NCBI GenBank assembly: GCA_910578215.1
Contig: CAJTPH010000017.1
Coordinates: 1-64,000, forward strand
DNA length: 64,000 bases
Reading direction: 5' to 3'
DNA from: an uncultured Acetatifactor sp.
GTDB taxonomy: Bacteria > Bacillota > Clostridia > Lachnospirales > Lachnospiraceae
Within the stretch, counting starts at the first letter, position 1, and each line of letters opens with the position of its first letter. The notes under the pieces were generated by a model. That model made no database searches. It saw only the letters and a list, made by a program, of their open reading frames with translations, and was not told where the DNA came from. The translations under genes were made by a program, and so were the position numbers. Shown here piece after piece: positions 51,944-59,893 of the stretch.

Positions 51944-52321
51944 ATGGAGATTATAGAAGTAGATGACTGCGAGCTGGAACGGTATATTACCAATATTATG
52001 TTGGATATTGGAGTGCCGGCTCACCTGAAAGGATACTTTTATTTGAGAGATGCAATATTGTTATCCGGCAAAGATATGTCTGTGGTGGGCAGCGTCACAA
52101 AGCTTCTCTACCCCACCATTGCTAAGAGATTTCATACTACAGACCAGAAAGTGGAACGCGCTATCAGAAATGTCATCGAAGTGTCGTGGGCGAGAGGAAA
52201 TACAGATACCTTTCAGGAAATGTTTGGTTATTCCCCTTTGACGGGAAGAAACAGACCTACCAACAGTGAATACATAGCCCGTATTGCAGATAAGGTTAGA
52301 TTGGATTATAAGGCGAAATGA
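51944..52321 (+). CDS. Stand-alone Spo0A C-terminal DNA-binding domain protein
   Basis: A 125-residue protein built like the output domain of Spo0A: ITNIMLDIGVPAHLKGYFYL, then YLRDAILL, VTKLLYPTIAKRFHTT (helix-turn-helix) and VERAIRNVIEVSWARGNTDT. Spo0A normally has an N-terminal receiver domain; it is missing here, so the protein is not regulated by phosphorylation in that way. It may bind 0A boxes (TTCGACA) and compete with or substitute for Spo0A. A strong RBS precedes the ATG, and a terminator follows at 52370, so it is monocistronic. Confidence 0.88.
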   Translation: MEIIEVDDCELERYITNIMLDIGVPAHLKGYFYLRDAILLSGKDMSVVGSVTKLLYPTIAKRFHTTDQKVERAIRNVIEVSWARGNTDTFQEMFGYSPLTGRNRPTNSEYIARIADKVRLDYKAK

Positions 52322-52369
52322 GTTAAAAGGATAACCGTTATAAATGCTATTTGCTGCGTGAACAAGACA

Positions 52370-52402
52370 AGCGGTCGGACGTGAGGCGTCCGGTCGCTTT
52401 TG
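52370..52402 (+). terminator. Terminator after the Spo0A-output-domain gene
   Basis: A 12-bp stem with two G.T wobbles (52370-52381 with 52387-52398), a 5-base loop and a run of T. Confidence 0.8.
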
Positions 52403-52443
52403 GAATCTTATGGGACTTTGGGTTGTGCCGGGGGGATTATTAT

Positions 52444-52525
52444 GTTAAAATGTTGACACGGAAGGGCGTTGTGTCAGCTTCCGAGTCCGGGTGCGCCGGA
52501 GGCGCACGAAAATGTGGTAAAATAT
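52444..52525 (+). repeat. Promoter-bearing repeat, copy U0 (diverged)
   Basis: A 72-bp unit followed by the start of the next unit. It contains a stem (GTTGACAC at 52452-52459 with GTGTCAGC downstream), then GTGCGCC-GGA-GGCGCAC (52491-52507). An extended -10 follows (TGTGGTAAAAT, -10 at 52518-52523) that would start transcription near 52530 for the gene at 52549. It is a diverged copy of the tandem units at 55091-55240. The second stem changes T-A to C-G on both arms, so base pairing is conserved. Confidence 0.7.
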
Positions 52526-52548
52526 TGTCATAAAAAGGGCATGGTTAT

Positions 52549-53460
52549 ATGGAGAGCGGAAAGAGATACTTTATCGGAGATTATCTGATTGCAGGCGGAT
52601 TAATTATTGTGGGTCTGGCGGAAACGGCGCATTTGTCGGCGGTGTTTTTGGGGCGTTCTTTTTCCGACTGCGCCTTGATATGGATGGCTCTGCAGGCGGC
52701 GTTTCTGATAGCGGCTGTCGGGCACGGGCTTGTGAGAAGATGCCGCAGTGAGGCAGCGAGAAGTACGGGCAAGCCCTTTTGGGCGAAATTCGGCTGGATC
52801 GACTGGATATTATGTATTGTGTTTGTGTGCGCTGCCGCATCTCAGCTGGCGTATATTTTGACGGCGGGGGGCGGATACAGGCAGGGAGACATGACGGTTG
52901 AGACCGTAAACAGCTTTCTGGAGACGAATGAGGTATACGGTGTAAATCCTTTGACGGGCAGACCCTATACGGGGGGAATTCCGCTGAGGCTGAAGATACT
53001 TTGTCTGCCTACGCTGTACGGGAGCATATGCCGGATAACGGGTCTGCCCGCGCAGCTCGTGGTGTGGAAGCTGGCGCCTGTGCTGACGCTTCTTGCCTGC
53101 TATCTTGCCTACGGGGTTTTGGCACAGAGCCTGTTTCCGGATAACGGGAAGAAACGGGTCTGTTTTCTAACCGCAGTGGCGTTTCTTTTGTGGGCGGAGA
53201 ATTATATGTTCGGCATGGACGGTTTTGGCGTACTGTCCTGCGGATTCAGAGGCGTGGCAATCCGGAACGCCGTGCTGCTTCCCTGGCTGTTTTCGCTGCT
53301 TATACGGAAAAAATGGTTTGCCGCGCTGCTGTGTGTGCTCGCGGAAGCCTGCATGGTCTGGACGCTTTACGGTCTGGGCGTCTGTGCGGCAGTGACGGTG
53401 TGCATGGCGGCAGCCGGATTTGTGATGAAAGCATATTCATCCGGAAGGGAGGCGGCATAA
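52549..53460 (+). CDS. Polytopic membrane protein of the polysaccharide locus (DUF6077-like)
   Basis: A 303-residue protein with about eight helices and a loop YRQGDMTVETVNSFLETNEV in the middle. It may belong to the DUF6077 family of clostridial polysaccharide loci, but this is from memory. It has the topology of a GT-C or flippase-type enzyme without visible catalytic motifs. It lies just downstream of repeat U0, whose extended -10 probably drives it. Its stop overlaps the next ATG (TAATG). A weak AAAAAGGG site precedes the ATG. Confidence 0.55.
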   Translation: MESGKRYFIGDYLIAGGLIIVGLAETAHLSAVFLGRSFSDCALIWMALQAAFLIAAVGHGLVRRCRSEAARSTGKPFWAKFGWIDWILCIVFVCAAASQLAYILTAGGGYRQGDMTVETVNSFLETNEVYGVNPLTGRPYTGGIPLRLKILCLPTLYGSICRITGLPAQLVVWKLAPVLTLLACYLAYGVLAQSLFPDNGKKRVCFLTAVAFLLWAENYMFGMDGFGVLSCGFRGVAIRNAVLLPWLFSLLIRKKWFAALLCVLAEACMVWTLYGLGVCAAVTVCMAAAGFVMKAYSSGREAA

Positions 53461-54299
53461 TGGGGGAGCTTATTCGCAGCGCCTGGCTGGGCTGGCAGGG
53501 GTTCATAAGCGACGGCAAGGTAATGGCGCTGTTTCTGGCGGCGCTGTTGTTTTTGCTGATGCGTCCCGGGAAGACGGTGAAGGGTCCCTTTGTGTCGTAT
53601 GCCGCCGTGATGGCAGCGTGCTGTACGGCGCCGTTTACGGCGGCCCTGCTGATGCTGTACCAGACCGGGTTTTACGGCTATGAGTGGGTGTGGAGCCTTG
53701 TGCCCGTGACGGCGGTTACGGCGTATGGTTTTGCGGAATTTATGGCAGAGTATTGGAAGGAGCTTAAGGTCAGTCTCTGGAAGAAGGGTCTCCCGGCTGC
53801 ACTGCTTCTGCTCGGCGTGCTTTTGCTGTGCGGAGGGCTGGGAAAGACGGTTTGGTCCCGTGGGGAGGAGGCCCGGGAGAGGGAGCACGCGCAGGCGCTG
53901 CTGAGAGAGCTTAAGGCTCGGTGCGGGGACGGGGAGCTTTGTCTCTGGGCCCCTGAAAATGTGATGGAATACGCGAGGGAGTTTGACGGCGGCATTCAGC
54001 TTGTCTACGGCAGGAATATGTGGGAGCTTTCCCTGAATGCATACACATATGATACCTATGATCCGTCCGTGACGGAGCTGTATCATTGGATGAGGCAGTC
54101 GGACCTGGAAATTCCGGACGGAAACGGAAATGAGGAGGGCATGGCGGCGGCCAGACGGTGCGCTCAGACGGCACAGGGCAGGGGTGTAAACTGTATTTTG
54201 CTGCCGGAGAATGCCTCCGGGGATAAGGTAGCGGTGCTGGAGGAGACGCTGGGAGTCAGCGCCGAACGCCTGGAGGGCTGTTATCTGCTGCTTTTTTAA
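53460..54299 (+). CDS. Membrane protein of the polysaccharide locus, unidentified
   Basis: This 279-residue protein has four helices in the first half (about residues 20-140, with ALFLAALLFLLM and AALLLLGVLLLCGGLG) and a soluble C-terminal half of about 130 residues (ARCGDGELCLWAPENVMEYA). Its start overlaps the previous stop by 1 bp with AAGGGAGG upstream, so they are coupled and may be two parts of one enzyme. In related GT-C-like proteins these parts could be fused. No family recognised. Confidence 0.55.
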   Translation: MGELIRSAWLGWQGFISDGKVMALFLAALLFLLMRPGKTVKGPFVSYAAVMAACCTAPFTAALLMLYQTGFYGYEWVWSLVPVTAVTAYGFAEFMAEYWKELKVSLWKKGLPAALLLLGVLLLCGGLGKTVWSRGEEAREREHAQALLRELKARCGDGELCLWAPENVMEYAREFDGGIQLVYGRNMWELSLNAYTYDTYDPSVTELYHWMRQSDLEIPDGNGNEEGMAAARRCAQTAQGRGVNCILLPENASGDKVAVLEETLGVSAERLEGCYLLLF

Positions 54300-54313
54300 A
54301 TGTGAGGATTAGG

Positions 54314-55072
54314 ATGGACAAGTTGGTCAGCATTATTGTGCCGGTATATAATGTGGAAGGGTTTATTTCGGAGACCATGGAAAGCGTGGTGAACCAGACC
54401 TATCCCTGTTGGGAGCTGCTTCTTGTGGAGGACGGAAGCAGTGACGGCACGGCGGCGGTGATTGAAGAATATGTGAGTCAAAGGAAGGAAGAACGTATCC
54501 GGCTCATACGCCAGCCCTCCAACATGGGTGCGGCAAGGGCGAGAAACAGGGGACTTCAGGAGGCCAGGGGCAGGTATATCGCATATTTGGACGCGGATGA
54601 TCTATGGATGCCCCGGAAGCTGGAGCTGCAGCTTGCATTTATGGAGAGCCGGGGAGCCGCGTTTGCGTTTACGGGCTATGAGTTTGCGGACGAGAATGCC
54701 AGAGGAACGGGAAAGGTGGTGCGGGTGCCCCAGACCCTGTCCTACAGACAGGCGTTGAGCAACACCACCATTTTTACCACCACCGTGATGTTTGATACGG
54801 AGAAGATTTCCAGGGAGCTTCTGGAAATGCCCGTTATAAAAAGCGAGGATACGGCGCTCTGGTGGAAGGTACTGCGCAACGGCTATACCGCATGGGGACT
54901 GGATGAAAATCTGGCGCTGTACCGAAGGGCGGGGAAGACCCTGTCCTCCAATAAGCTGGAGGCAATACGGCGCATCTGGAAGCTGTACCGGGACGCGGAG
55001 GGGCTGGGCGTGTTGAGAAGCGCGTGGCATTTCTGCTTTTGGGCGGTGCGTGCCGTAAAAAGAAGGGTGTAG
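54314..55072 (+). CDS. Family 2 glycosyltransferase
   Basis: A 252-residue GT-A enzyme: VSIIVPVYNVEGFISETMES, LLVEDGSSDGTAAVIEEYV, and the DXD-type AYLDADDLWMPRKLELQ. It should add a sugar to a lipid-linked glycan inside the cell. A shorter GTG start at 54302 is less likely; ATG 54314 has GAGGA upstream. It is the last gene before the tandem promoter repeats at 55091, and the DXD and acceptor-side motif are intact. Confidence 0.88.
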   Translation: MDKLVSIIVPVYNVEGFISETMESVVNQTYPCWELLLVEDGSSDGTAAVIEEYVSQRKEERIRLIRQPSNMGAARARNRGLQEARGRYIAYLDADDLWMPRKLELQLAFMESRGAAFAFTGYEFADENARGTGKVVRVPQTLSYRQALSNTTIFTTTVMFDTEKISRELLEMPVIKSEDTALWWKVLRNGYTAWGLDENLALYRRAGKTLSSNKLEAIRRIWKLYRDAEGLGVLRSAWHFCFWAVRAVKRRV

Positions 55073-55090
55073 TATTTGGTTCCAGATTGT

Positions 55091-55240
55091 GGTACAATGT
55101 TGACACAGAAGGACTTGTGTCAACTTCAGATTCCATGTGCGCTAAAGCGCACGAAATTGTGGTACAATGTTGACACAGAAGGGCTTGTGTCAACTTCTGA
55201 TTCCATGCGCGCTAAAGCGCACGAAATTGTGGTATACTAA
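55091..55240 (+). repeat. Two tandem 70-bp promoter-bearing repeats, U1 and U2
   Basis: U1 (55091-55160) and U2 (55161-55230) differ at three positions, and the start of a third unit follows at 55231. Each holds an inverted repeat GTTGACAC-10-GTGTCAAC (8 bp) and GTGCGCT-AA-AGCGCAC (7 bp; one arm mismatched in U2). Extended -10 elements TGTGGTACAAT (-10 at 55163-55168) and TGTGGTATACT (55233-55238) lie at the unit joins. The last one would start transcription near 55245 for the sugar transferase. The short palindrome is centred about 19 bp upstream of the -10, an operator-like place. Confidence 0.75.
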
Positions 55241-55265
55241 TAGGAAAATGCGGAGGAATTCTGCT

Positions 55266-56723
55266 TTGAAAACAGGTACCAACGAAGAAAAAATCAGAAA
55301 ATTGGGAACATTTAAGCGCCTGATTAACCTTGGGCTGACTGCGGTATGCCTGGGGCTGGAGATCGGGCTTTTTGCCTATCATTGGCTGGTACATTATCAG
55401 CACAGCGTGGTGGAGCCGCTGCGGGATGCGTTCTGGTTCAAGGGGCATCTTCTGGAAGTAGCCATTTATGCGGTGATCCTGCTCATGCTTTCCTTGATGT
55501 ACGGCGGTATGCGCCTGGGATATCTGAAAAATGCCGAGCTTATTTTTTCACAGGTGTTTGCCACGCTGATAGCGAATCTGGTCATTTATGCGGAGCTGTC
55601 CGTCATGGCGTTCCAGCTTTTTCATCCCAGGGTGTTTATAATCATGATGCTGGAACAGACGGCGGTTATTGTCGTCTATATTAATATAGCGAACAAGGTG
55701 TACCGCTCCCTGTTTCCGCCCAGAAAGCTTATGCTGATACACGGGGACAGGCCTATAGAGGGCCTGCAGTCCAAATTTGAGAGCCGCAGCGATAAATATT
55801 TGATTACACGGACCGTTCATGTGAAGGAAGGCTATAGAGAGGTCTGCAGGCTTATCCTGCAGGCATATGAGAGGGACGACTGCAATGCGGTTGTGCTGGG
55901 AGATATCTCTGTGGAGGATAGGAGCCGTCTGCTTAAGTTCTGCTATGGAAATTCAATCAGAGTATATCTGCTTCCAAAAATATCAGATGTTATCTTAATG
56001 GGAGCGGAGGAGCTTCATGTCTTTGACAGCCCCATGCTGTTGACCAGGGAGTACAGCCTTACCATGGAGCAGCGTTTTATTAAGCGGTGTATTGACATAG
56101 TGTTTTCCCTGCTTTTGCTGATAGTAACCTCCCCCTTTATGCTGGTGACTGCGATTGCCATTAAGCTTTATGACGGCGGCCCGGTTTTGTACAAGCAGGT
56201 GCGCTGTACCATGAATCAGCGTCAGTTTTCCATTATGAAGTTTCGCAGCATGAGGACGGACGCCGAGAGAGACGGTGTGGCAAGACTGGCGCAGAAGAAC
56301 GACAACCGTATTACGCCTATCGGAAAAATCATCAGGAAGTGCAGAATAGACGAGCTTCCGCAGCTGCTCAATATCCTTAAGGGCGACATGTCCTTCATCG
56401 GTCCCAGACCTGAGAGACCGGAGATTATCGCTCAATATGTGGAGGTTATGCCTGAGTTTGTCTTTCGCATGAAGGTAAAGGCGGGTCTGGCAGGCTTTGC
56501 TCAGGTTTACGGAAAATACAATACGTCGCCTTACGATAAGCTGAAGCTGGATCTGACATATATTGAAAATTATTCCGTATGGCTGGATGTCAAGCTGATG
56601 ATGCTGACCTTAAAGATTATTTTCTGGCCTGACAGCACGGAGGGCGTGGAGGCGGAACAGATCACGGCTCTGAGGGAAGAAAAAAAGAGAAGAGAGCAGA
56701 CGGAAAATAATGAGGAACTGTAG
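55266..56723 (+). CDS. WbaP/EpsL-type undecaprenyl-phosphate sugar phosphotransferase
   Basis: A 485-residue initiating phosphoglycosyl transferase. Five N-terminal helices and a cytoplasmic domain precede the catalytic part (from about 295): RCIDIVFSLLLLIVTSPFML, VLYKQVRCT, MKFRSMRTDAERDGVA, CRIDELPQLLNILKGDMSFI and GPRPERP. It moves a sugar phosphate from a nucleotide sugar to the lipid carrier. I choose TTG 55266, with CGGAGG 9 bases upstream. ATG 55167 lies inside the repeats, and ATG 55248 would sit at the 5' end of the predicted transcript. Confidence 0.88.
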   Translation: MKTGTNEEKIRKLGTFKRLINLGLTAVCLGLEIGLFAYHWLVHYQHSVVEPLRDAFWFKGHLLEVAIYAVILLMLSLMYGGMRLGYLKNAELIFSQVFATLIANLVIYAELSVMAFQLFHPRVFIIMMLEQTAVIVVYINIANKVYRSLFPPRKLMLIHGDRPIEGLQSKFESRSDKYLITRTVHVKEGYREVCRLILQAYERDDCNAVVLGDISVEDRSRLLKFCYGNSIRVYLLPKISDVILMGAEELHVFDSPMLLTREYSLTMEQRFIKRCIDIVFSLLLLIVTSPFMLVTAIAIKLYDGGPVLYKQVRCTMNQRQFSIMKFRSMRTDAERDGVARLAQKNDNRITPIGKIIRKCRIDELPQLLNILKGDMSFIGPRPERPEIIAQYVEVMPEFVFRMKVKAGLAGFAQVYGKYNTSPYDKLKLDLTYIENYSVWLDVKLMMLTLKIIFWPDSTEGVEAEQITALREEKKRREQTENNEEL

Positions 56724-56740
56724 CAGGACAGGAGAATGGG

Positions 56741-57814
56741 ATGCGGGAAGTATATTATGGAAAGGAACCCTTTGATTTGCGGCTCACCGTGCTTCGGATG
56801 CTTCGGCAGCTGCATATAATAGCAGCTGTTACTGTTTTGGGGACAGCGCTTTTCGGGGGAGGATATTATGTGAAAAACGTGCTTCTCCGCACGGAGAGCA
56901 TGTATGCGGCAAAGTCGATTTACCGGGTTGAGTATAAAATGAATGAGGATACGGCTGTGGCGGTCATCTATATTAACGAGATGAGCTGGAACACATATGT
57001 CAGGGCACAGAATTTTATAGACGCGCTGCAGCGGCGTCTGGAAAGCTTCAATCAGGAGAACAGCTTACAGATTACCGTATCCGACGAAGAACTCAGAAGT
57101 TCAATAACGGCTGTTCTTGAATCTGACCTGAGAGTTCCTTTTACAATTGTCACAACCGAAAGCCCTGAGAAAAGCGCCAGAATAGCGCTGGCGGTGGAGG
57201 CGGTGATGACGGAGGAATTTCCGGGCTGGATCAGGGAGGTTGAGAGTATTTCCGTCATCGACTCCGGCGTTGACGCGGAGGAAGTGATTCCCGACGTGCG
57301 CCCGGTGAGGGCATTGATCCTGAGCGCAATTTTATCCTGCTTTTTTGCGGTGGTCACGCTGCTTCTGAAGGAGACGGGGGACGACAGCATCCGGCTTCCG
57401 GCTTCCCTTTGGAGAAGATATGGGCTGAAGACCGTGGGAACGCTTCAGAGCAGGGAGCTTGCGGAAAACATTGCCTATTTTTTTGAGGGAAAGCAAAGGA
57501 CGGCTTTGTGCGCCGTTCAGGAGGACCTGGACTCGGCTGAGGTGCTGGAGAAGCTGAAGGAAAAGGCAGGGGAGCTTCCGGGCTGGTTTGCTGTGCCGTC
57601 CCCGGCGCTGCGCCCGGAGGTCTGCAGGGAGCTTCGGGAAGCGGATGGAATTCTTCTGGCAGTGAGGGCCGGCGCTCATGCGGGAAAGCGGCTGGAGCAT
57701 GTAAAGGAATATCTGGAGCAGCAGGACTGCGAAATAACAGCTGCTATTTTAGTAGATGCGGACGAGAGACTGATTCGGGAGTACTACTTATTCTCCCGTA
57801 AGCGTGGAATGTAA
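56741..57814 (+). CDS. Wzz-like polysaccharide co-polymerase with a degenerate kinase-like tail
   Basis: This 357-residue protein has helices near residues 25-45 and 185-205 around an extracytoplasmic region, as in Wzz/CapA co-polymerases that set chain length. The C-terminal part (about 210-357) has the order of a BY-kinase domain but lacks Walker A and Walker B, and the C-terminal Tyr cluster is only YYLF. It may be a regulatory pseudo-kinase that partners a real kinase elsewhere. It follows the initiating transferase by 17 bp. Confidence 0.7.
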   Translation: MREVYYGKEPFDLRLTVLRMLRQLHIIAAVTVLGTALFGGGYYVKNVLLRTESMYAAKSIYRVEYKMNEDTAVAVIYINEMSWNTYVRAQNFIDALQRRLESFNQENSLQITVSDEELRSSITAVLESDLRVPFTIVTTESPEKSARIALAVEAVMTEEFPGWIREVESISVIDSGVDAEEVIPDVRPVRALILSAILSCFFAVVTLLLKETGDDSIRLPASLWRRYGLKTVGTLQSRELAENIAYFFEGKQRTALCAVQEDLDSAEVLEKLKEKAGELPGWFAVPSPALRPEVCRELREADGILLAVRAGAHAGKRLEHVKEYLEQQDCEITAAILVDADERLIREYYLFSRKRGM

Positions 57815-57926
57815 CGGCAGTGTCCTGCGTCGCCCCGCAACACAGGCTGCATGTCCCGCAGAACCCGGCGGTATTTTTCGAGATGATTGACTCTGCACGG
57901 CAGAAACAGAAGGGAAGAAAGGGTAA

Positions 57927-58712
57927 ATGAAGGTCCAGGTACTTGCCTCCGTTATGAATCAGACAATGGAACAAATTGCAGAGCGGATGAGGCTTCAGTC
58001 GGATGCGGTGATCATCAATCAGTGCCACAGGCTGGGCTTTGAGGAGACGGACTGCCATGGTGGCCGCGTGCGGTTTTACTCTTTTCCGGACAGAGGCATA
58101 GGGAGAAGCCGCAACGAGGCAATTTTGCGGTCAGACGGGGATATCCTTCTTTTTTCGGATGAGGATATCGTATATGAGCCGGGCTATGCGCAGGCGATCG
58201 CGCAGGAATTTGAAAAAAATACCCGCGCGGACATGATACTTTTTAACATTTCCGTGAAAAAGGAGAGGCAGACCTATTGCATTACAGAGCGGAAAAGGGT
58301 GCGGTGGTACAACTGCGGCAGGTACGGCGCGGTGAGCTTTGCGGTGAAAAGAGACAGTCTGCTTGCCTTGGGCGTAACCTTCTCGCTGCTTTTTGGCGGC
58401 GGAGCCAGGTACAGCAACGGCGAGGACAGCCTCTTTTTGAAGGAATTCATGGATAAGGGCGGCAGGGTGTATACGGCGCCCGTGACCATTGGCAGAGAGG
58501 TGCGGGAGGGCGAATCCAGCTGGTTTGCGGGATATAATGAGAAATTCTTTTATGACAGGGGGGTGCTGTACCGTTATCTGTACGGAAGGCTTGCCTCTGT
58601 CATGGCGCTGAGGTTTCTTCTGGCGCACAGGGCCAGGCTGTGCGCGGAGCTTCCACTGAGGAAGGCATACTGCCTGATGAAAAAGGGAATAAGGGAAAGT
58701 AAGGAGAGGTAA
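57927..58712 (+). CDS. GT-A family glycosyltransferase
   Basis: This 261-residue protein has a GT-A-like fold: VRFYSFPDRGIGRSRNEAIL, then LLFSDEDIVYEPGYAQAIAQ with an acidic DED motif, and a tail close to SSWFAGYNEKFFYDRGV. It is shorter than most GT2 enzymes and starts MKVQVLASVMNQ, the N-terminal beta strand of this group. Donor and acceptor are unknown. It ends in a TAATG overlap with the EpsG gene. The 112-bp gap before it holds no clear promoter. Confidence 0.75.
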   Translation: MKVQVLASVMNQTMEQIAERMRLQSDAVIINQCHRLGFEETDCHGGRVRFYSFPDRGIGRSRNEAILRSDGDILLFSDEDIVYEPGYAQAIAQEFEKNTRADMILFNISVKKERQTYCITERKRVRWYNCGRYGAVSFAVKRDSLLALGVTFSLLFGGGARYSNGEDSLFLKEFMDKGGRVYTAPVTIGREVREGESSWFAGYNEKFFYDRGVLYRYLYGRLASVMALRFLLAHRARLCAELPLRKAYCLMKKGIRESKER

Positions 58713-59845
58713 TGGAGAGCAGTGCGTTGGTATATGTGGCGTTGACTGTGGTGACGGTGGCGCTGGGGCTGTTTGTGGACAACAGAGAGTATGTGCCGGC
58801 TTATATCCGGGGAGGGAGGACGCTTGGCGCCCGCCCTGGCTGCGACAGACAGCAGGCGGCAAACCGGGTCGTCGTGCTTGCGGTCTACTGCCTTATGGCG
58901 GGGGTGTCGGCCTGCCGTATTGCCGTGGGAAACGATTATTGGGTATACCGCGAGAATTTCAAGCTGATTTCCCAGGGGAGAGGGGTCTCCTATGAAACGG
59001 GCTTTAACTATGTTGTAAAATGGATACAGCAGCTGTTCGGCTATGACGAATACCTTCCGGTCTTTGGCTTTTTTTCCCTGCTGACAGTGTTCTTTTTTGT
59101 GAAAGCCCTGCATGACCAGGGCAGTTATTTTGCTTTTTCGCTGTTTCTGCTGATGACCGGCGGCTATTATTTTAACAGTCTAAACTCCGTCAGATATTAT
59201 TTTGCTCTGGCGGTTGCACTGTTTTCCATGAAATATGTGCTGAGGGGGGAATACGGAAAATTCATTCTGCTGATACTTGCCGGAGCAATGTTTCATAAAT
59301 CCATTCTGCTGGTGATTCCGGTATACCTTGCGGCAAGACTGCTTGCGGCGGCAAGGCTGAAAAAATGGCACTATATAATGGGAGCCGTGTTTATTGCCAC
59401 CCTTATTTTCGGGCAGAGCTTTTACAGAAAGATAATTTTTTATTTTTATCCCTATTACGAAAATTCCGTGTTTGACAACGGGAAGCTTTCCTATGTGAAT
59501 ATTTTGAAGTGTGTCTGCGTGTTGATTTTGAGTCTGATCTGCTACAGGAAAAGCCTGCGGGAGGATCTGCAGAACAGGTTCTGTTTTTTCCTCAATCTGT
59601 TCGGGCTGACCATTTATTGCTGCGGCTCCTTTATTCCGGAGATTTCAAGAGTGGGCTATTATATGATTATCTCTCAGATTTTCCTGATACCCAGGCTGCT
59701 TGCCGAGATGGAAGCAAAATGGCTGCGCCGGCTTGCCTATGTGGGCGTGACCTGTACGTTCGCAGCATACTTTGTATTCCTTCTGCGGGGAATGTATGCG
59801 CTGGATATCAGGCTTCTTCCCTATTTGAACTGGATATTTAACTGA
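58712..59845 (+). CDS. EpsG-family polysaccharide polymerase
   Basis: A 377-residue protein with about ten helices. The EpsG hallmarks are CRIAVGNDYWVYRENFKLIS, ETGFNYVVKWIQQLFGYDEY, MTGGYYFNSLNSVRYYFALA and AGAMFHKSILLVIPVYLA. EpsG is the Wzy-like polymerase of many Gram-positive exopolysaccharides. Its start overlaps the previous stop, with AAGGAGAGG upstream. Its presence means repeat units are polymerised outside the membrane, so a flippase must lie beyond this window or elsewhere. Confidence 0.88.
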   Translation: MESSALVYVALTVVTVALGLFVDNREYVPAYIRGGRTLGARPGCDRQQAANRVVVLAVYCLMAGVSACRIAVGNDYWVYRENFKLISQGRGVSYETGFNYVVKWIQQLFGYDEYLPVFGFFSLLTVFFFVKALHDQGSYFAFSLFLLMTGGYYFNSLNSVRYYFALAVALFSMKYVLRGEYGKFILLILAGAMFHKSILLVIPVYLAARLLAAARLKKWHYIMGAVFIATLIFGQSFYRKIIFYFYPYYENSVFDNGKLSYVNILKCVCVLILSLICYRKSLREDLQNRFCFFLNLFGLTIYCCGSFIPEISRVGYYMIISQIFLIPRLLAEMEAKWLRRLAYVGVTCTFAAYFVFLLRGMYALDIRLLPYLNWIFN

Positions 59846-59893
59846 GGCAGGGACTTTATAATAAGGTGTTTGCGCTGATATGAAAGGATTGCT

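Noticed and set aside
55100..55105. TTGACA as a -35 hexamer in the repeats at 55.1 kb
   Set aside because: No -10 hexamer lies 16-18 bp downstream; the bases belong to the GTTGACAC inverted repeat.
55167..55248. ATG starts at 55167 and 55248 for the sugar transferase
   Set aside because: The first lies within the tandem repeats, and the second has no ribosome site and would be at the very start of the transcript. TTG 55266 has CGGAGG.
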